Source: Undaria pinnatifida (lineage: Eukaryota; Sar; Phaeophyceae; Laminariales; Alariaceae). From it: a DNA stretch of 64,000 nucleotides. The DNA is taken from positions 13,979,971-14,043,970 of the forward strand of contig JABAKD010000025.1 of the NCBI GenBank assembly GCA_012845835.1, written 5' to 3'. The notes below the pieces were generated by a model. It was not told where the DNA came from. It did no database searches and worked only from the letters and a program-made list of their open reading frames with translations. This document shows positions 27,501 to 31,859 of this stretch, one piece after another. Position numbers and translations under genes: made by a program. Each line of letters starts with the position of its first letter. Positions within the stretch are counted from its first letter, which is position 1.

Positions 27501-30500
27501 TCGAGTCGGGCGGGGCCGCGCTGGGTCGCATCTGGTCGACCCGACCCGCTGAGAAATGAGCGGACAAGTGAACAATGAAGAAGCATATATATGTCTTGGT
27601 TTTGCTATGTTAGGGTGGGCCCACTGCGTTGTACCACGGCAGAGATTGCACTTTCTGGGCCAAAGGTTTCTGACCTTCTCTGAGCGGTCGAGCTCCTCGA
27701 GTGCGGAACCATCGGCTAGAACGATAATTTTTCGAGTACAATGGTTGATGTTAGGACTAGCGCATATAAATGTTGGTCGGATTGCGCGATAAAAAAATGT
27801 TTTCGAAGTCAGTCATGCTTTGGGTATCGATTATGTTGATGTTGAGCTCGTCATAGATAGTAGGAGTTCAGAAGCTTCTTATAATCTGCTGCGCCTCTGG
27901 CGTGGGAGATAGCTCAGAATACCTTGTGCTTTTAAGTTCTCGGTTCTTTTGTAGGAATTTGCTTGTGGTGGGGATATGCCCAACGCAGGTCTGAACCACT
28001 CGTATTCTTTGTTTTCTCTCTGTTTGGATGATTAGGCGGATGAATATCAGGTCGGAATGGATAAAACGGGGGGGGAAACGTTAAAAAAAACATGTTGCGG
28101 CGTCGGCCGAACGGCCCGGCCCGGCCCGGTGGTCTAGAGGATGTTGAATCTTGAGTCTGAAGCACGCGGCGCGAGGGACCGTATGGCACGTGCGCAGCGC
28201 GGCTATGTTAGGGTTCGGACTCGTGCTTAACATTTCGTTTTTAATTGATTGCCAGCATATCGCGTCCCTCGTATGCGGACTTAATTAATGATCCCTGTTA
28301 TTTTTGTATATCCGGTAAGACCAGCCAAACTAATACCTTTCATACTGTAGAGGCAGCGTGTATTGATCAACGTTCGACAAGAAGATCCGCCAAAAACGTT
28401 TGTGGCCAACAACCATACACCAATGTGTTTAGTTCGGCTGCTGAAGGAAAGTAGTGCTGCGTAGCAACACACACGCGACGGTAAAGTTGTTTTTAGTTTT
28501 TTGAGTTACCTCGTTTGATGAGCTCTACTGCATACTACCCAAAGTCACACTGTAAGTGAACCGAACGCGCAAACCCGATCATGATATGACCAAGCCCATA
28601 GCCTAGGATCTTTTTTTTTTTTCAAGTCATGTTGGAACACAAGAAGAAGAACGTTTCTGGCCGGTTGAGCTGCTGCTCATCAACCGAAGAACTATCTATC
28701 GGTCAGTCTGATGCCTTCACGAGCGTTTTTTTTTTTTTTGGACTAGCTCGTAGAAGTGTTGGTCGGATTTTGCGAACAAATGCTTTTTTGAAGGCACGTT
28801 TCGGGCGGGATTTCCACATGCTATGAGCTCTAGAAATTCGGCTGCGCCTCTACCGTGCGATGCCCCCAACCACTAATTCCCTTCCAGAGTTCAGAGTGAA
28901 ACACCGAACCCGAGAATTTGTGATCAAGGTATCGGCCATCACTGCTAGTTGGCGAGGATATGCTTGACGGGGCCTGAACGACAACAATGCGAAGACTCTA
29001 CTGGTACGGGACGGGACGGGTGCGGCATGATCCTACGCGTACTTCTTGCCGCGGCGCTCACGCTATCTTGGTAGACGCTTGAAAACACCGCAAACAGTGA
29101 TTTTTCAGTCACCACACACGGGCCAAAAAATGGGTTAGTAGATACATGATATACGTGCATATGATACACGTGGTCGACCTTAACGCGCCTTGATACGTGG
29201 AAACCCGATATTTTGGGGATAATTAACATGGATTAGTGTAGGGAGGCGTTTTGAGGTTCTAATTGGGTTGCAGTCCGCATTCAAATATGTTGGACTACTG
29301 TCTCACGTCAATCGCTGCATGCCGTCTTTCCCAGTCTTGCATCCTCCCGCCCATCTTGCCAATACCGCTATCGAAAGAGCTTCTGCTGTAGCCCAGCCCC
29401 CCAAACCGCTGCCCGCGGTAACTGGAGCTATTTTGCGGGGGTATCGACGGCGGTCTCCACGGCAGCGCCACCTTTGTCGGCAGCGTTCGACCTTTTAGAT
29501 GCCTGTGGGGAAAACATCACAAATACACATATATCGGATCAGTGTACAGATACACCGGATTACGGTACAGATAGACGAGATCAGTGTACTGATAGACCAG
29601 ATCATCGAACAGATAGACCAGGTCACTGAACAGATAGACTAGATCACTGCACAGACACCCCAGATCACTGTGCAGAAATATCAGATAACTGTGCAGATAG
29701 ACACGATTATTGTACAGATAGGCCAGACCACTGTACAGATAGACCAAATCACAGACAGACCAGTTCACCGCACAGATAGACCAGATCACTCAAAAGATAG
29801 ACAAGATCAGCGTACTGGTAACCAGTTCACGGCTAATATAGACCATATCAGTGTACTACTAGACCATGTAGTTGGTCACATGGACCAGATCGGTCACTGT
29901 ACAGATAGAGCAGGTCACTGTACAGATAAGCCAGATCACTTGTATAGGTAGACCAGATCACTGACATACCAGGTCACTGTACAGGTAGACCACGTCCCCC
30001 GGCAAAGTTAGACCAGGTCACTGCACCGATAGAAAATATCACTGAACACATAAGACTAGCTCACCGTACAGGTAGCCAGATCATTCAACAGATATGCTAC
30101 ATCATCGAACAGGTAGACCAGATCGCTGGGCAGACAGACCAGATCAGTGCAAAGACAGAGCCAGGTCACGGTGCAGATAGACCAGATCACTGTACAGATA
30201 TCCCAGACCACTGCACAGATACCCCAGACCAGTGTAGATATAGACCAGGTCACCAAACAGATGTGTCAGATCAGTGTAGATACAAACCAGATCATATAAC
30301 AGATAGGCCACGTCACGATTCCTCACACTCTTTTTGTTCGCTAGGAATGGCCGTTACTCTAAAGTAAGTATTCTTGGGTGAGATATAGGACCGTTCGAGG
30401 GATGAGAAAACTCATCACCAAGGCGACGGTAGGGTATCATAGGGTATCATCGGGTACCTACCCCTTCCTTGCACCACTGGATTTTCACCACTCGTACGAG

Positions 30501-31163
30501 CGACTCTGTGACGCGCGGACAAAAAACCTTTAGGAGATTTTCTTGCGCAGCATCTGGGTTAATATATATATCGCGTTTCGGACCAATATTGAAAATTAGA
30601 CCAGGTGACGAAAGCTTTAACACCGCGAAGGAACTGGGCGGGGGTCACTTGCGCGAGTGACCTCGAGCCACTGCGATCACCAAAAAAACCCAACTAAAGT
30701 GATCCCCCTACGCCGTAGCGTTGTCATCAGGACGTAGAAAAGGTACACCTTTTCCGTGGCGTGTGTGTCACGTCCAACAGTCAAAAGGCGGCTATAGCTA
30801 CGTCTCAGTAGGCACACACACTCACCTGGAGACGAGATACCGAAACGGTCCGGACGAAATAATAACCGCTTTCGCGGGGATTCGTTTTCGTTCGCGAGGC
30901 TCTCCAGGACCAGCCATCTCCAACATCCGACTCGTCGAAGAACCATGATGCTCGACCGAGCTAGCCCCCGCCCGCCCTTCAACTCCATGCTTGCCCTCCT
31001 TCTCCCCCGTTATCGGTTGGGACGCCCAGGATCGCGGCGGGAGCGGTGCCGACGCCGGTCGCTCGATTCCGGCCGCATCACCGGATCTCGGGAAGGATAG
31101 GGGTTTGAGCTTCCCCTTGTCACGCCTGCGGGCGTTGTTAACGAATCGTTGGATTGGATGGAG
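434..31163 (-). CDS. IQ-motif/TPR repeat protein, 13 traced exons plus a candidate last exon (gene span)
   Basis: I assembled this gene from 13 minus-strand exons: 31163-30826, 29502-29307, 26455-26286, 24629-24439, 19906-19320, 17131-17015, 16223-16068, 12772-12570, 8748-8183, 6124-6006, 4812-4699, 3975-3733 and 776-639, with a candidate last exon at 559-434. Every junction is AG/GT and all 12 intron phases match (2,0,2,1,0,0,0,2,1,0,0,0), giving about 1,046 continuous residues. Visible architecture: Pro/Ser-rich basic N-terminal part (1-178), IQ motifs (about 185-290), Gly/Ser-interrupted TPR region (about 300-585), acidic Glu/Lys segment (about 586-652), a Ser/Thr/Lys-rich domain (653-841), then further IQ motifs (about 960-1046). 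IQ motifs normally bind calmodulin or EF-hand light chains, and TPRs mediate protein contacts, so a cytoskeletal, ciliary or calcium-linked scaffold is plausible but inferred. The start codon was not found. The gene may begin near 33 kb or further right. No specific family member is recognised. Confidence 0.8.
475..515 (-). pseudogene. Partial copy of the 3' end of IQ exon 13
   Basis: On the plus strand TTGAGCCTCTCCAGCCGACG here matches TTGAGCCTCTCCAGGCGAAG at 640-659, and TTCCTCCC follows in both. The donor position is preserved as CTCAAG|GTGAAG. Whether it is spliced as an extra IQ exon is unresolved. Confidence 0.6.
639..776 (-). CDS. IQ/TPR gene exon 13: IQ motif
   Basis: The acceptor is TTTTTCACTCGCAG and the donor CTCAAG|GTAAAA (phase 0-0, 46 codons). 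It encodes VIKQQREHGRCLLQQD, then the IQ motif ATRIQGTWKGRKMRLRLER. The 3' end of this exon and its donor are duplicated about 165 bp further along the transcript. Confidence 0.84.
1212..1515. repeat. (CCA)n microsatellite
   Basis: About 300 bp of CCA trinucleotides with ACA/TCA variants. It makes long Pro-, His- or Thr-rich frames on the plus strand and lies inside the last large intron of the IQ gene. There is no splice support for coding. Confidence 0.9.
1597..1680 (-). pseudogene. Decayed copy of IQ exon 12
   Basis: The minus strand reads like the 3' half of exon 12: GTGCGGCAGAGGGCG for GTGCTGCAGAGGGCG, then GGCGAGGCGAAAGTCCCGGC for GGCGAGACGGAAGTGCCGGC. In the ancestral frame it has a TAG in the middle of the IQ motif and no donor. 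It is followed further along by another short fragment at 1072-1100 that resembles the end of the same exon. Confidence 0.62.
1681..3335. other. Intron sequence with decayed A-type repeat pieces
   Basis: It contains poly-C runs (1674-1687, 1790-1806) and a degraded reverse-oriented A-type piece (about 2465-2850, starting GGTACGATAGAGGCGGCAC). From 2990 to about 3250 it carries B-like sequence ending CCCCCCTACCGTAGCGTTGG. No gene is seen. Confidence 0.5.
3340..3617 (+). mobile_element. Family A element
   Basis: The left end is GCGTGATACGATAAAGATG and the right end ACCTCTATCGTATAGCATGC, imperfect inverted termini. The internal order is family-typical: T-run, TTTCCTCGATTTGGAAGG, CCATGCTTGGCGCTAGGTAC, then TTCCGACGATTTTGGGTTAA and CCCCGTCATTCAGAAAC. 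There is no ORF, so it is non-autonomous. It sits in the IQ gene intron after exon 12. Confidence 0.75.
3733..3975 (-). CDS. IQ/TPR gene exon 12: IQ motif
   Basis: The acceptor CATCGACACAG follows a strong C/T tract of more than 60 bases. The donor is CTAGAG|GTGATC (phase 0-0, 81 codons). It encodes VTLRPVHRNDPRYKYSRN, PYLDALRERQAEEAARGD and the IQ motif ARVLQRAFGGLLARRK, then CRLVCNELLE. A decayed copy with an in-frame stop lies at 1597-1680. Confidence 0.84.
3990..4130. repeat. G/A-rich tract before exon 12
   Basis: On the minus strand this is a C/T tract of about 120 bases immediately upstream of the exon 12 acceptor, acting as an unusually long polypyrimidine tract. The plus-strand frames here are low-complexity artefacts. 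Confidence 0.6.
4500..4565 (-). repeat. Dispersed repeat copy (pairs with 34380-34445)
   Basis: The minus strand has (GTT)n, TTCTCACATTAACTCGCATA, then CCAAGTCCGTGGTCACAGG. The plus strand at 34380-34445 has the same blocks in the same order, with CATTCACTCGCATAATCAAG. So this is an inverted, dispersed repeat. Its boundaries are unclear. Confidence 0.6.
4699..4812 (-). CDS. IQ/TPR gene exon 11
   Basis: The acceptor ATCGAACAG follows a pyrimidine-rich tract and the donor is GGAAAG|GTGAGA (phase 0-0, 38 codons). It encodes IETLVMAAISEQVSEGRPRD followed by LVESKEPFRLVSEHFLGK, an amphipathic helical segment. The plus strand is also open here, but it has no matching splice sites and no neighbouring exons. 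Confidence 0.76.
4855..5100. repeat. A-rich simple sequence
   Basis: Irregular AACAAACAAC/AAACGAAA sequence makes up about 240 bp. On the minus strand it yields Phe/Val/Leu-rich frames that look like membrane helices but come from T-rich low complexity. It lies in the intron upstream of exon 11. Confidence 0.7.
5567..5695 (+). repeat. 42-bp tandem repeat, about three copies
   Basis: The unit ATGAGGAAGACAGACGAATT plus CACACGGAGAAGTTTGGTGC is repeated. Copies 1 and 2 are nearly identical and copy 3 is degraded. 42 bp is 14 codons, so the repeat stays open, giving MRKTDEFSHGEVWC units inside an 810-bp plus-strand frame (5121-5930). That frame ends in a dispersed D-type repeat, so it is probably not a gene. 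Confidence 0.85.
6006..6124 (-). CDS. IQ/TPR gene exon 10
   Basis: The acceptor is GGAATTTCAG and the donor AACGAG|GTGAAA. The first two bases complete the Ala codon left by exon 9 and the exon ends in phase 0. It encodes DVGRAGADEDCSADRSVDGA, HLPAVLDEGGSWILIHENE. It was found only because a phase-1 to phase-0 link was needed between exons 9 and 11, and it fits exactly. Confidence 0.72.
6459..6733 (+). mobile_element. Family A element
   Basis: The left terminus is GACGCGTGCTGCGATGGCGA, followed by TTAAGACCTCTCCCAAAC. The right part is TTTCCGACGATTTTGGGATA with a CTACCTCCATCGTAGCGCGC terminus. It is about 275 bp with no coding capacity. Confidence 0.75.
6872..7260 (+). mobile_element. Family F element with tRNA-like module
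   Basis: It shares CAGCTTCTGGACAAGCCGTG, ATTTTTATCGCGCATAGGGT, CAATCCCACTGCTC and GTCAATTTGTG blocks with 51698-51990. The right end (7172-7257) contains GGTGGCGTAGTGG (pol III A-box-like) and GAGTTCGATTCCC (B-box-like), 60-70 bp apart. The T-arm does not pair, so this is a degenerate tRNA-derived head rather than a tRNA gene. Confidence 0.5.
7615..8155 (+). mobile_element. Family D repeat, copy 1
   Basis: Long collinear similarity to 13385-13990: AAGGGGAACGATCGTATCAC, CCACGAGGCAGTTACATAG, GACTCGCCGAACACCTCACG, then GGTCTATGGTCTTACGACTA and GAGTACACCCCCCC. It ends near CTCACCGTAG, the terminus type also seen in families B and E. It has no ORF of transposase type. Confidence 0.8.
8183..8748 (-). 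CDS. IQ/TPR gene exon 9: mixed alpha/beta domain
   Basis: The acceptor is GGAATTTTTTAG, after a T-rich tract, and the donor is GACAGCAG|GTAACG (phase 1). It adds the single base that completes the Ser codon from exon 8. It encodes ITEKFFDIARFAASNPQ, LYSNKPKLLATRPLRIRLPP, a Lys/Ser/Thr-rich spacer, then VRVTVTAWRNGTKITLCV, which reads like beta strands, and a Gly/Ser-rich end. No family is recognised. The last 40 residues are the least certain. Confidence 0.78.
8750..10090. other. Intron 8 part: B-like and C-like pieces, no exon seen
   Basis: Bases about 9030-9440 carry B-type features (GGCACGAGTGACG, CTCGCAAGTGG, then a poly-C end). Bases about 9765-9890 carry a reverse C-type end (GGGGCGCAGCAGATTCCAAG and GAGGGCATTCGTTCGCGCAA). 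No splice-supported exon was found. Confidence 0.5.
10213..10308. repeat. (GGGTC)n array, about 19 copies
   Basis: Near-perfect 5-bp tandem array. Five is not a multiple of three, so every frame reads the same 5-residue cycle (G-R-V-G-S on plus, D-P-T-R-P on minus). The G-runs of three make it quadruplex-prone. Confidence 0.95.
10990..11225 (-). mobile_element. Family C element
   Basis: It starts TCCCACGCTAAGGGGCGCAG and continues with TTCTGAGCCCC, CACGACTTTAAAGACATTCG, CGCGCAAAACCCGACCAAC and AGTTCAACCGGTCACATCG. This is the reverse complement of the C order at 26.1 kb. A further C-like stretch in the opposite orientation lies just before it (10820-10985), so the two form a head-to-head pair. 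Confidence 0.65.
11440..11570. repeat. Poly-G-rich tract
   Basis: About 130 bp that is nearly all G on the plus strand, with A/T interruptions. It is flanked by B-type sequence (CACTCGGGCGAGTG and CTCGCTTGAGTGACCCCGAG). It generates spurious Gly- and Pro-rich frames. Confidence 0.9.
11600..12560. other. Intron with decayed B-type pieces
   Basis: CCTCGCGTGAGTGACCCCGA at 12018, TCACTCGCCGCGAGTATCCC at 12257 and CACCCGTGTGAGTGGCTCC at 12421 are three palindromic B cores. No splice-supported exon is seen. Confidence 0.55.
12570..12772 (-). CDS. IQ/TPR gene exon 8: acidic Glu/Lys segment
   Basis: The acceptor is CATACCTATGCAG and the donor CTACGAAG|GTACGC (phase 2). Only this frame is open. It encodes NQKVMQEQEKERGGEKEG, then a run of Glu, Lys, Gly and Asp, then EELIDCRKAVARSTLHMALW and a short tail. 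The charged stretch is probably a single alpha-helix or coiled coil. Diverged copies of this exon and its upstream intron occur near 15.2 and 14.1 kb. Confidence 0.78.
13034..13248 (+). mobile_element. Family A element, 3' truncated
   Basis: It has CGTGCTAAGGATAGAGGTAC at the left end, GGGGTTCCTTATTTTAGGAG, CCCGTGGCCTAGGTAA and TTTCCGACAGTTGTGGGTTA. The right terminus is missing and family D sequence begins shortly after. Confidence 0.65.
13385..13990 (+). mobile_element. Family D repeat, copy 2
   Basis: It is collinear with the copy at 7615-8155 over more than 500 bp. It retains GCGGGGTGGAGAACCCTAAC, AAGGGGAACGATCGCATCAC, GGATGCAGCTTACCCTTCAT and GAGTACACCCCCCGCCC. Partial right ends of the family also occur near 5880, 20510 (reverse), 22835 and 54485. 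Confidence 0.8.
14055..14200 (-). pseudogene. Further fragment related to the exon 8 flank
   Basis: The blocks ACCAGTACGCGCGACATCCG, GCCACAAACTACGGAAACA and GTTCGTTTG on the plus strand parallel 12795-12870 in order. A (CTC)n tract follows. Only the flanking intron part is convincing. No exon frame survives. Confidence 0.4.
14429..14799 (+). mobile_element. Miniature LTR-like element, copy 1
   Basis: Two direct repeats of about 84 bp (14429-14512 and 14716-14799) start TGTTAC, share GCTTAGTTTGGGTAAGCTAT, and end near CCTTMACA. Directly after the first repeat is TGGCGTCGTCGAC (14515), the position of a primer-binding site. Directly before the second is a G/A-rich CAGGGGGGGAGAG, the position of a polypurine tract. 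The interior (about 200 bp) has no ORF but contains a perfect tRNA-like T-arm, GTGGGTTCAAGCCCCAC, followed by ATCCACCA. Size and layout match TRIM-type elements by family knowledge. Confidence 0.7.
14800..15190. other. Intron sequence, nothing recognised
   Basis: No splice-supported exon or assigned repeat was found. A plus-strand frame at 15005-15496 is open but ends in the diverged exon 8 copy and has no splice support. Confidence 0.4.
15195..15370 (-). pseudogene. Diverged copy of acidic exon 8 with its upstream intron
   Basis: The order of blocks is the same as at 12650-12850: a purine-rich Glu/Gly tract, an acceptor-like CTCTCGCAG, GGCGCACGA, then on the plus strand CACAACAAACTACGAAGCAGAG. 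In the exon 8 frame a TAG follows within a few codons of the acceptor, so it is not usable as written. Confidence 0.5.
15371..16060. other. Intron sequence, nothing recognised
   Basis: AT-rich with scattered GATATC/CGGATC-like words at 15510-15640. I see no exon, tRNA or assigned repeat family. Confidence 0.4.
16068..16223 (-). CDS. IQ/TPR gene exon 7: Ala/Arg-rich helix
   Basis: The acceptor is GTTCTCCTTGCAG and the donor CCCAAG|GTTTGG, a weak donor chosen because phase 0 is required by exon 8. It encodes MEAFFLAAARAARKRLSV, REQAAAALEEARTDV and a hydrophilic tail (ETQTERARGRDERGPK). It completes the TPR helix begun in exon 6 or forms a degenerate IQ-like helix. The only competing donor, CGAG|GTCCCA, breaks the frame. 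Confidence 0.75.
16611..16930 (-). mobile_element. Family A element, partial
   Basis: Reverse orientation: GTGCTACGATGGAGGCCTAG, CTGAAACGGTTTCTGAACGG, CCTTAACCCAAAATCGTCGA. The far end is eroded after about 16810. Confidence 0.55.
17015..17131 (-). CDS. IQ/TPR gene exon 6: TPR helices
   Basis: This is a short phase 0-0 exon of 39 codons between TTCCGCCACAG and CAAGAG|GTGCGA. It encodes AAWLTDSRGAAPTP, then EDALALLRLAWRQDPDRRAY, which has the TPR spacing (Ala/Leu heptads then DPD at the turn) and continues the TPR of exon 5. It has no start codon and overlaps other open frames, so it is easily overlooked. A decayed copy lies at 17203-17266. Confidence 0.72.
17203..17266 (-). pseudogene. Decayed copy of the 5' part of TPR exon 6
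   Basis: The minus strand reads ACAGGCACCGTGATTCACAG and then GGGGTGCATCGCCAATCCCG, paralleling exon 6 (ACAGGCAGCGTGGCTGACGG, GGGGTGCAGCGCCAACCCCG). It carries a TGA in frame. The copy is upstream of the functional exon in the transcript, about 130 bp away. Confidence 0.6.
17270..18820. other. Intron with poly-C tandem duplication and C-like pieces
   Basis: Bases 17620-17770 and 17785-17935 are a duplicated block: a poly-C run, GGCAAGCATGCAAGGTGGCG or ACGGTGGCG, GACTG, ACCCATACAGCATCAACCAA or ACCCGTACCGCATCAATCAA. Bases about 18410-18560 have C-like words (GGATTGCGCGAACGAATGCC). No gene is seen. Confidence 0.55.
18826..19219 (+). mobile_element. Family A element with duplicated left half
   Basis: The left half (18826-18957) is followed by a second, complete copy (18958-19219). 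Both start at GATAGAGGAGCACCA or ACAGAGGTGCACCAC and share CCATGGC before the junction. The right end is CTACCTCTATCGTAGCTCGC. It is probably an internal tandem duplication or an element inserted in another at equivalent positions. Confidence 0.72.
19320..19906 (-). CDS. IQ/TPR gene exon 5: TPR with Gly/Ser-rich insert
   Basis: The acceptor CTGTTGACAG gives exactly the two bases needed after exon 4, and the donor is ATGCAG|GTACTG (phase 0). The exon has 195 full codons. After an N-terminal linker come LPERFFVAYGHSLLAGTG, a long Gly/Ser/Ala/Thr-rich insert, then a clear TPR helix pair, EYGRALEVFHEGLRRFP followed by STRLLYGSSLAMQ. The insert separates two TPR helices and is probably a disordered loop. 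An alternative acceptor at CTGCTTTTCAG is out of phase with exon 4. Confidence 0.82.
20251..20500 (+). mobile_element. Family E element
   Basis: The left end is TTCTACGGTAGCCCC with a long C-run, then GATCCCCGGTTTCGAAGCCA, GCTCCCGGCCGTAACTG, TCGTGTCGAGCAGCCTTGAA and AAACCGCTG. The right end runs into poly-T/poly-G and then reverse D-type sequence. Confidence 0.7.
20600..21540. other. Intron with microsatellite and G-runs
   Basis: (TA)n/(CATA)n lies at 20990-21032 and a G-run at 21194-21212. A reverse A-like fragment is at about 21225-21330 (GCAAGCTACGATAGAGGTGC, CTGAATGACG). Nothing else is recognised. Confidence 0.5.
21601..21870 (-). mobile_element. Family E element
   Basis: Reverse orientation relative to 20251-20500: TTCTACCATAGCACCCCC, GTGGCTGCTCGACACAAGGA, GGTCTGAAAACCGGCGATTT, ending GGAAGGGCTACCGCAGAA. 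The inverted termini are recognisable, with AGAA/TTCT flanks. Confidence 0.7.
23025..23465. mobile_element. B-type sequence containing an 8-bp satellite
   Basis: It has the B features GGGGTCACTCTCTTTCTGAG, CTCGCACGCAAGTGATC and GGTAAGCTACGCTGC. Bases 23264-23425 are a (TATGATAG)n array of about 20 units, and the block ends near ACGGTAGCGAAAGCGGG. The array probably expanded inside the element. Confidence 0.6.
23264..23425. repeat. (TATGATAG)n array
   Basis: 8-bp tandem repeat with occasional TTATGATAG and TATAATAG variants. The minus strand gives a spurious ILSYYHT frame. The same unit is amplified at 31693-31855. Confidence 0.92.
24439..24629 (-). CDS. IQ/TPR gene exon 4: strong IQ motif
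   Basis: The exon begins after CTCTACGTGCAG and ends CTAGAAG|GTAAAT. It starts with the single base needed to complete the Arg codon split by exon 3 and ends in phase 1. It encodes the best IQ motif of the window, TRIQAIWRAFAARKRAR, after an Arg/Trp-rich helix (FDRSRWRQRLALAAAVH), and ends LMLREEEVLE. The frame has no start codon of its own, so plain ORF scanning misses it. Confidence 0.88.
24665..24870 (-). mobile_element. Family C element
   Basis: It has AATCCCACGCCAAGGGCGCA, GTTCCCTGAGCTCCTGACC, CTTGACTTTTAAGACG, CGCGGAACCCGCCGAGC and AGGAGCTTAACCGGTCAGAA in the reverse C order. It lies just upstream of exon 4 in the IQ gene. A plus-orientation C-like piece is at 24100-24235. Confidence 0.68.
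25993..26245 (+). mobile_element. Family C element, complete
   Basis: The termini are GCATGGTAGGGGTTGCAGTT and CTGCTGCACCCCTAGCGTGG, inverted repeats of about 20 bp. The interior has GGTGGAGCTCCTCAACCGTG, GTTGGTCGGGTTGCGCAA, GAACGCCTTCGAAGG and GAGCTCCTTATGCCAGGAGC. It is about 253 bp with no ORF. Confidence 0.75.
26286..26455 (-). CDS. IQ/TPR gene exon 3: two IQ motifs
   Basis: The acceptor follows a long pyrimidine tract (TTTTTCCCCTAACCGGCCAG) and the donor is CCCGAAG|GTACAA (phase 2). The exon encodes VNAAKAFLEKRAQAAAVI, then the IQ-like ITALGRGFQGRREARRL, then a second unit AAAKIQQRLRTRIARR. Both fit the IQxxxRGxxxR pattern loosely, the second better at its IQ pair. This is a calmodulin-type binding helix tract by family knowledge. 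Confidence 0.85.
27237..27435. repeat. (GGGTC)n array, about 40 copies
   Basis: A nearly perfect pentamer array of 200 bp with one TTGGG variant. It degrades into GGTTCAGGTCGGATCGAG-like sequence to 27545. All frames on both strands are open through it, producing five overlapping artefact ORFs. It lies in the IQ gene intron between exons 2 and 3. Confidence 0.95.
27670..27910 (+). mobile_element. Family C element
   Basis: It has GGTCGAGCTCCTCGAGTGCG, TGTTGGTCGGATTGCGCGAT, GAAGTCAGTCATGCTTTGGG and CTTATAATCTGCTGCGCCTC. The left end is blended with A-like sequence. Confidence 0.65.
28655..28862 (+). mobile_element. Family C element
   Basis: It has GGCCGGTTGAGCTGCTGCTC, GTTGGTCGGATTTTGCGAAC, ATGAGCTCTAGAAATTCGGC and TGCGCCTCTACCGTGCGATG. 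It is diverged and partly deleted in the middle. Confidence 0.6.
29307..29502 (-). CDS. IQ/TPR gene exon 2
   Basis: A strong acceptor (TTTTCCCCACAG) opens a 196-nt exon in the phase required by exon 1. The donor is ATTGAC|GTGAGA (phase 0). It encodes about 65 residues: basic, Pro-rich (KVALPWRPPSIPPQ), then Ser/Gly-rich, ending KMGGRMQDWERRHAAID. The opposite strand is also open here, but the splice sites and phase agreement favour the minus strand. No domain is recognised. Confidence 0.65.
29536..30315. repeat. 21-bp minisatellite, about 37 units
   Basis: The consensus is roughly GATCACTGTACAGATAGACC plus one base, with units 70-95% alike by eye. Because 21 bp is seven codons, frames stay open. 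The minus strand reads DLVYLYS-like heptads, which are artefacts. It fills about 60% of the intron between exons 1 and 2 and ends about 30 bp from the exon 2 acceptor. Confidence 0.9.
30428..30722 (+). mobile_element. Family B element
   Basis: The left end is GGCGACGGTAGGGTATC and the right end GTGATCCCCCTACGCCGTAG. The palindromic cores CACTCGTACGAGCGACTC and TCACTTGCGCGAGTGACC lie near the two ends. The left end carries a short GGGTATCAT triplication. Confidence 0.65.
30826..31163 (-). CDS. IQ/TPR gene exon 1 (first traced exon)
   Basis: The frame is open from an acceptor ending CACTCTCAG to a perfect donor, CTCCAG|GTGAGT (phase 2). It encodes about 112 residues, basic at first (NNARRRDKGKLKPL), then Pro/Ser/Gly-rich (IERPASAPLPPR), ending SSGPFRYLV. 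The frame stays open upstream to about 31295 without an ATG, so this is either an internal exon or one whose start lies in an unseen exon. An in-frame Met occurs in SRMLEMAGPG and could be an alternative start. No domain is recognised. Confidence 0.65.
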
Positions 31164-31692
31164 CTGAGAGTGTGTTTTAAAGTAAAGGCGTGCGTACGGT
31201 GGGGAGCGAAACACATCCCATCTGACTGTTGTAGCAGCTACGACAACGACGGCTGCTTCGACAGAGGCCGCACCGTAATTTTTTTTGACAAACACAGAGT
31301 TTCTGATTTTCGGAACGCCCTAACCCTTTTAGCACCGTTTTAGCACCGCTTTAGCACCGCAGTCCCGACATGGAGAAAAAAAACTTGGAGCTAGACTAGG
31401 AAAAAAAAAATCCGAGCTGGAAAAGGGTTAATAACCAAATGTCCCTGGGATTCTTGTCTCTTTGTTTTGGCATTTTTTTTTTTTCTCATGTAATACCGAC
31501 ACGTGCTGCTACTACGCGGAGAGGTATTATATATTGCACTTTTTTTTTTACTGAAACGGTTTTTGTCAACTTTTATAATGCCGAAACGGTTTATAAAAAA
31601 AGACGACTCTCAGCGGCAAACGCTACACTTAATTCCTATACATTTAATTCGGCAAAGTAGTTTTAAAGTACCCCAAACGTCACTCGTGCGAG

Positions 31693-31855
31693 TATGATAG
31701 TATGATAGTATGATAGTATGATAGTATGATAGTATGATGGTATGATGGTATGATAGTATGACAGTATGGCAGTATGATATGATGACAGTATGATAGTATG
31801 ATAGTATTATAGCATGATAGTATGACAGTATGATAGTATGGCAGTACATACTATA
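31693..31855. repeat. (TATGATAG)n array, second locus
   Basis: The same 8-bp unit as at 23.3 kb, more diverged (TATGACAG, TATGGCAG, TATGATGG variants). It also starts directly after a B-type core, CACTCGTGCGAGTATGATAG, at 31681. Confidence 0.9.
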
Positions 31856-31859
31856 CGTG

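Noticed and set aside
27079-27586. Five overlapping ORFs of GRVGS or DPTRP repeats
   Set aside because: They are artefacts of the (GGGTC)n array, which is open in all frames on both strands.
29268-29498. Plus-strand ORF opposite exon 2 with an AILRGYRRR IQ-like word
   Set aside because: It has no splice sites on that strand, and the minus strand fits phases on both sides.
29536-30315. CRISPR-like array
   Set aside because: Units are contiguous 21-mers without unique spacers, in a eukaryotic intron.
29517-30326. Leu/Tyr-rich minus-strand ORFs resembling membrane or leucine-rich repeats
   Set aside because: They are produced by the 21-bp minisatellite, and units differ at codon positions without constraint.
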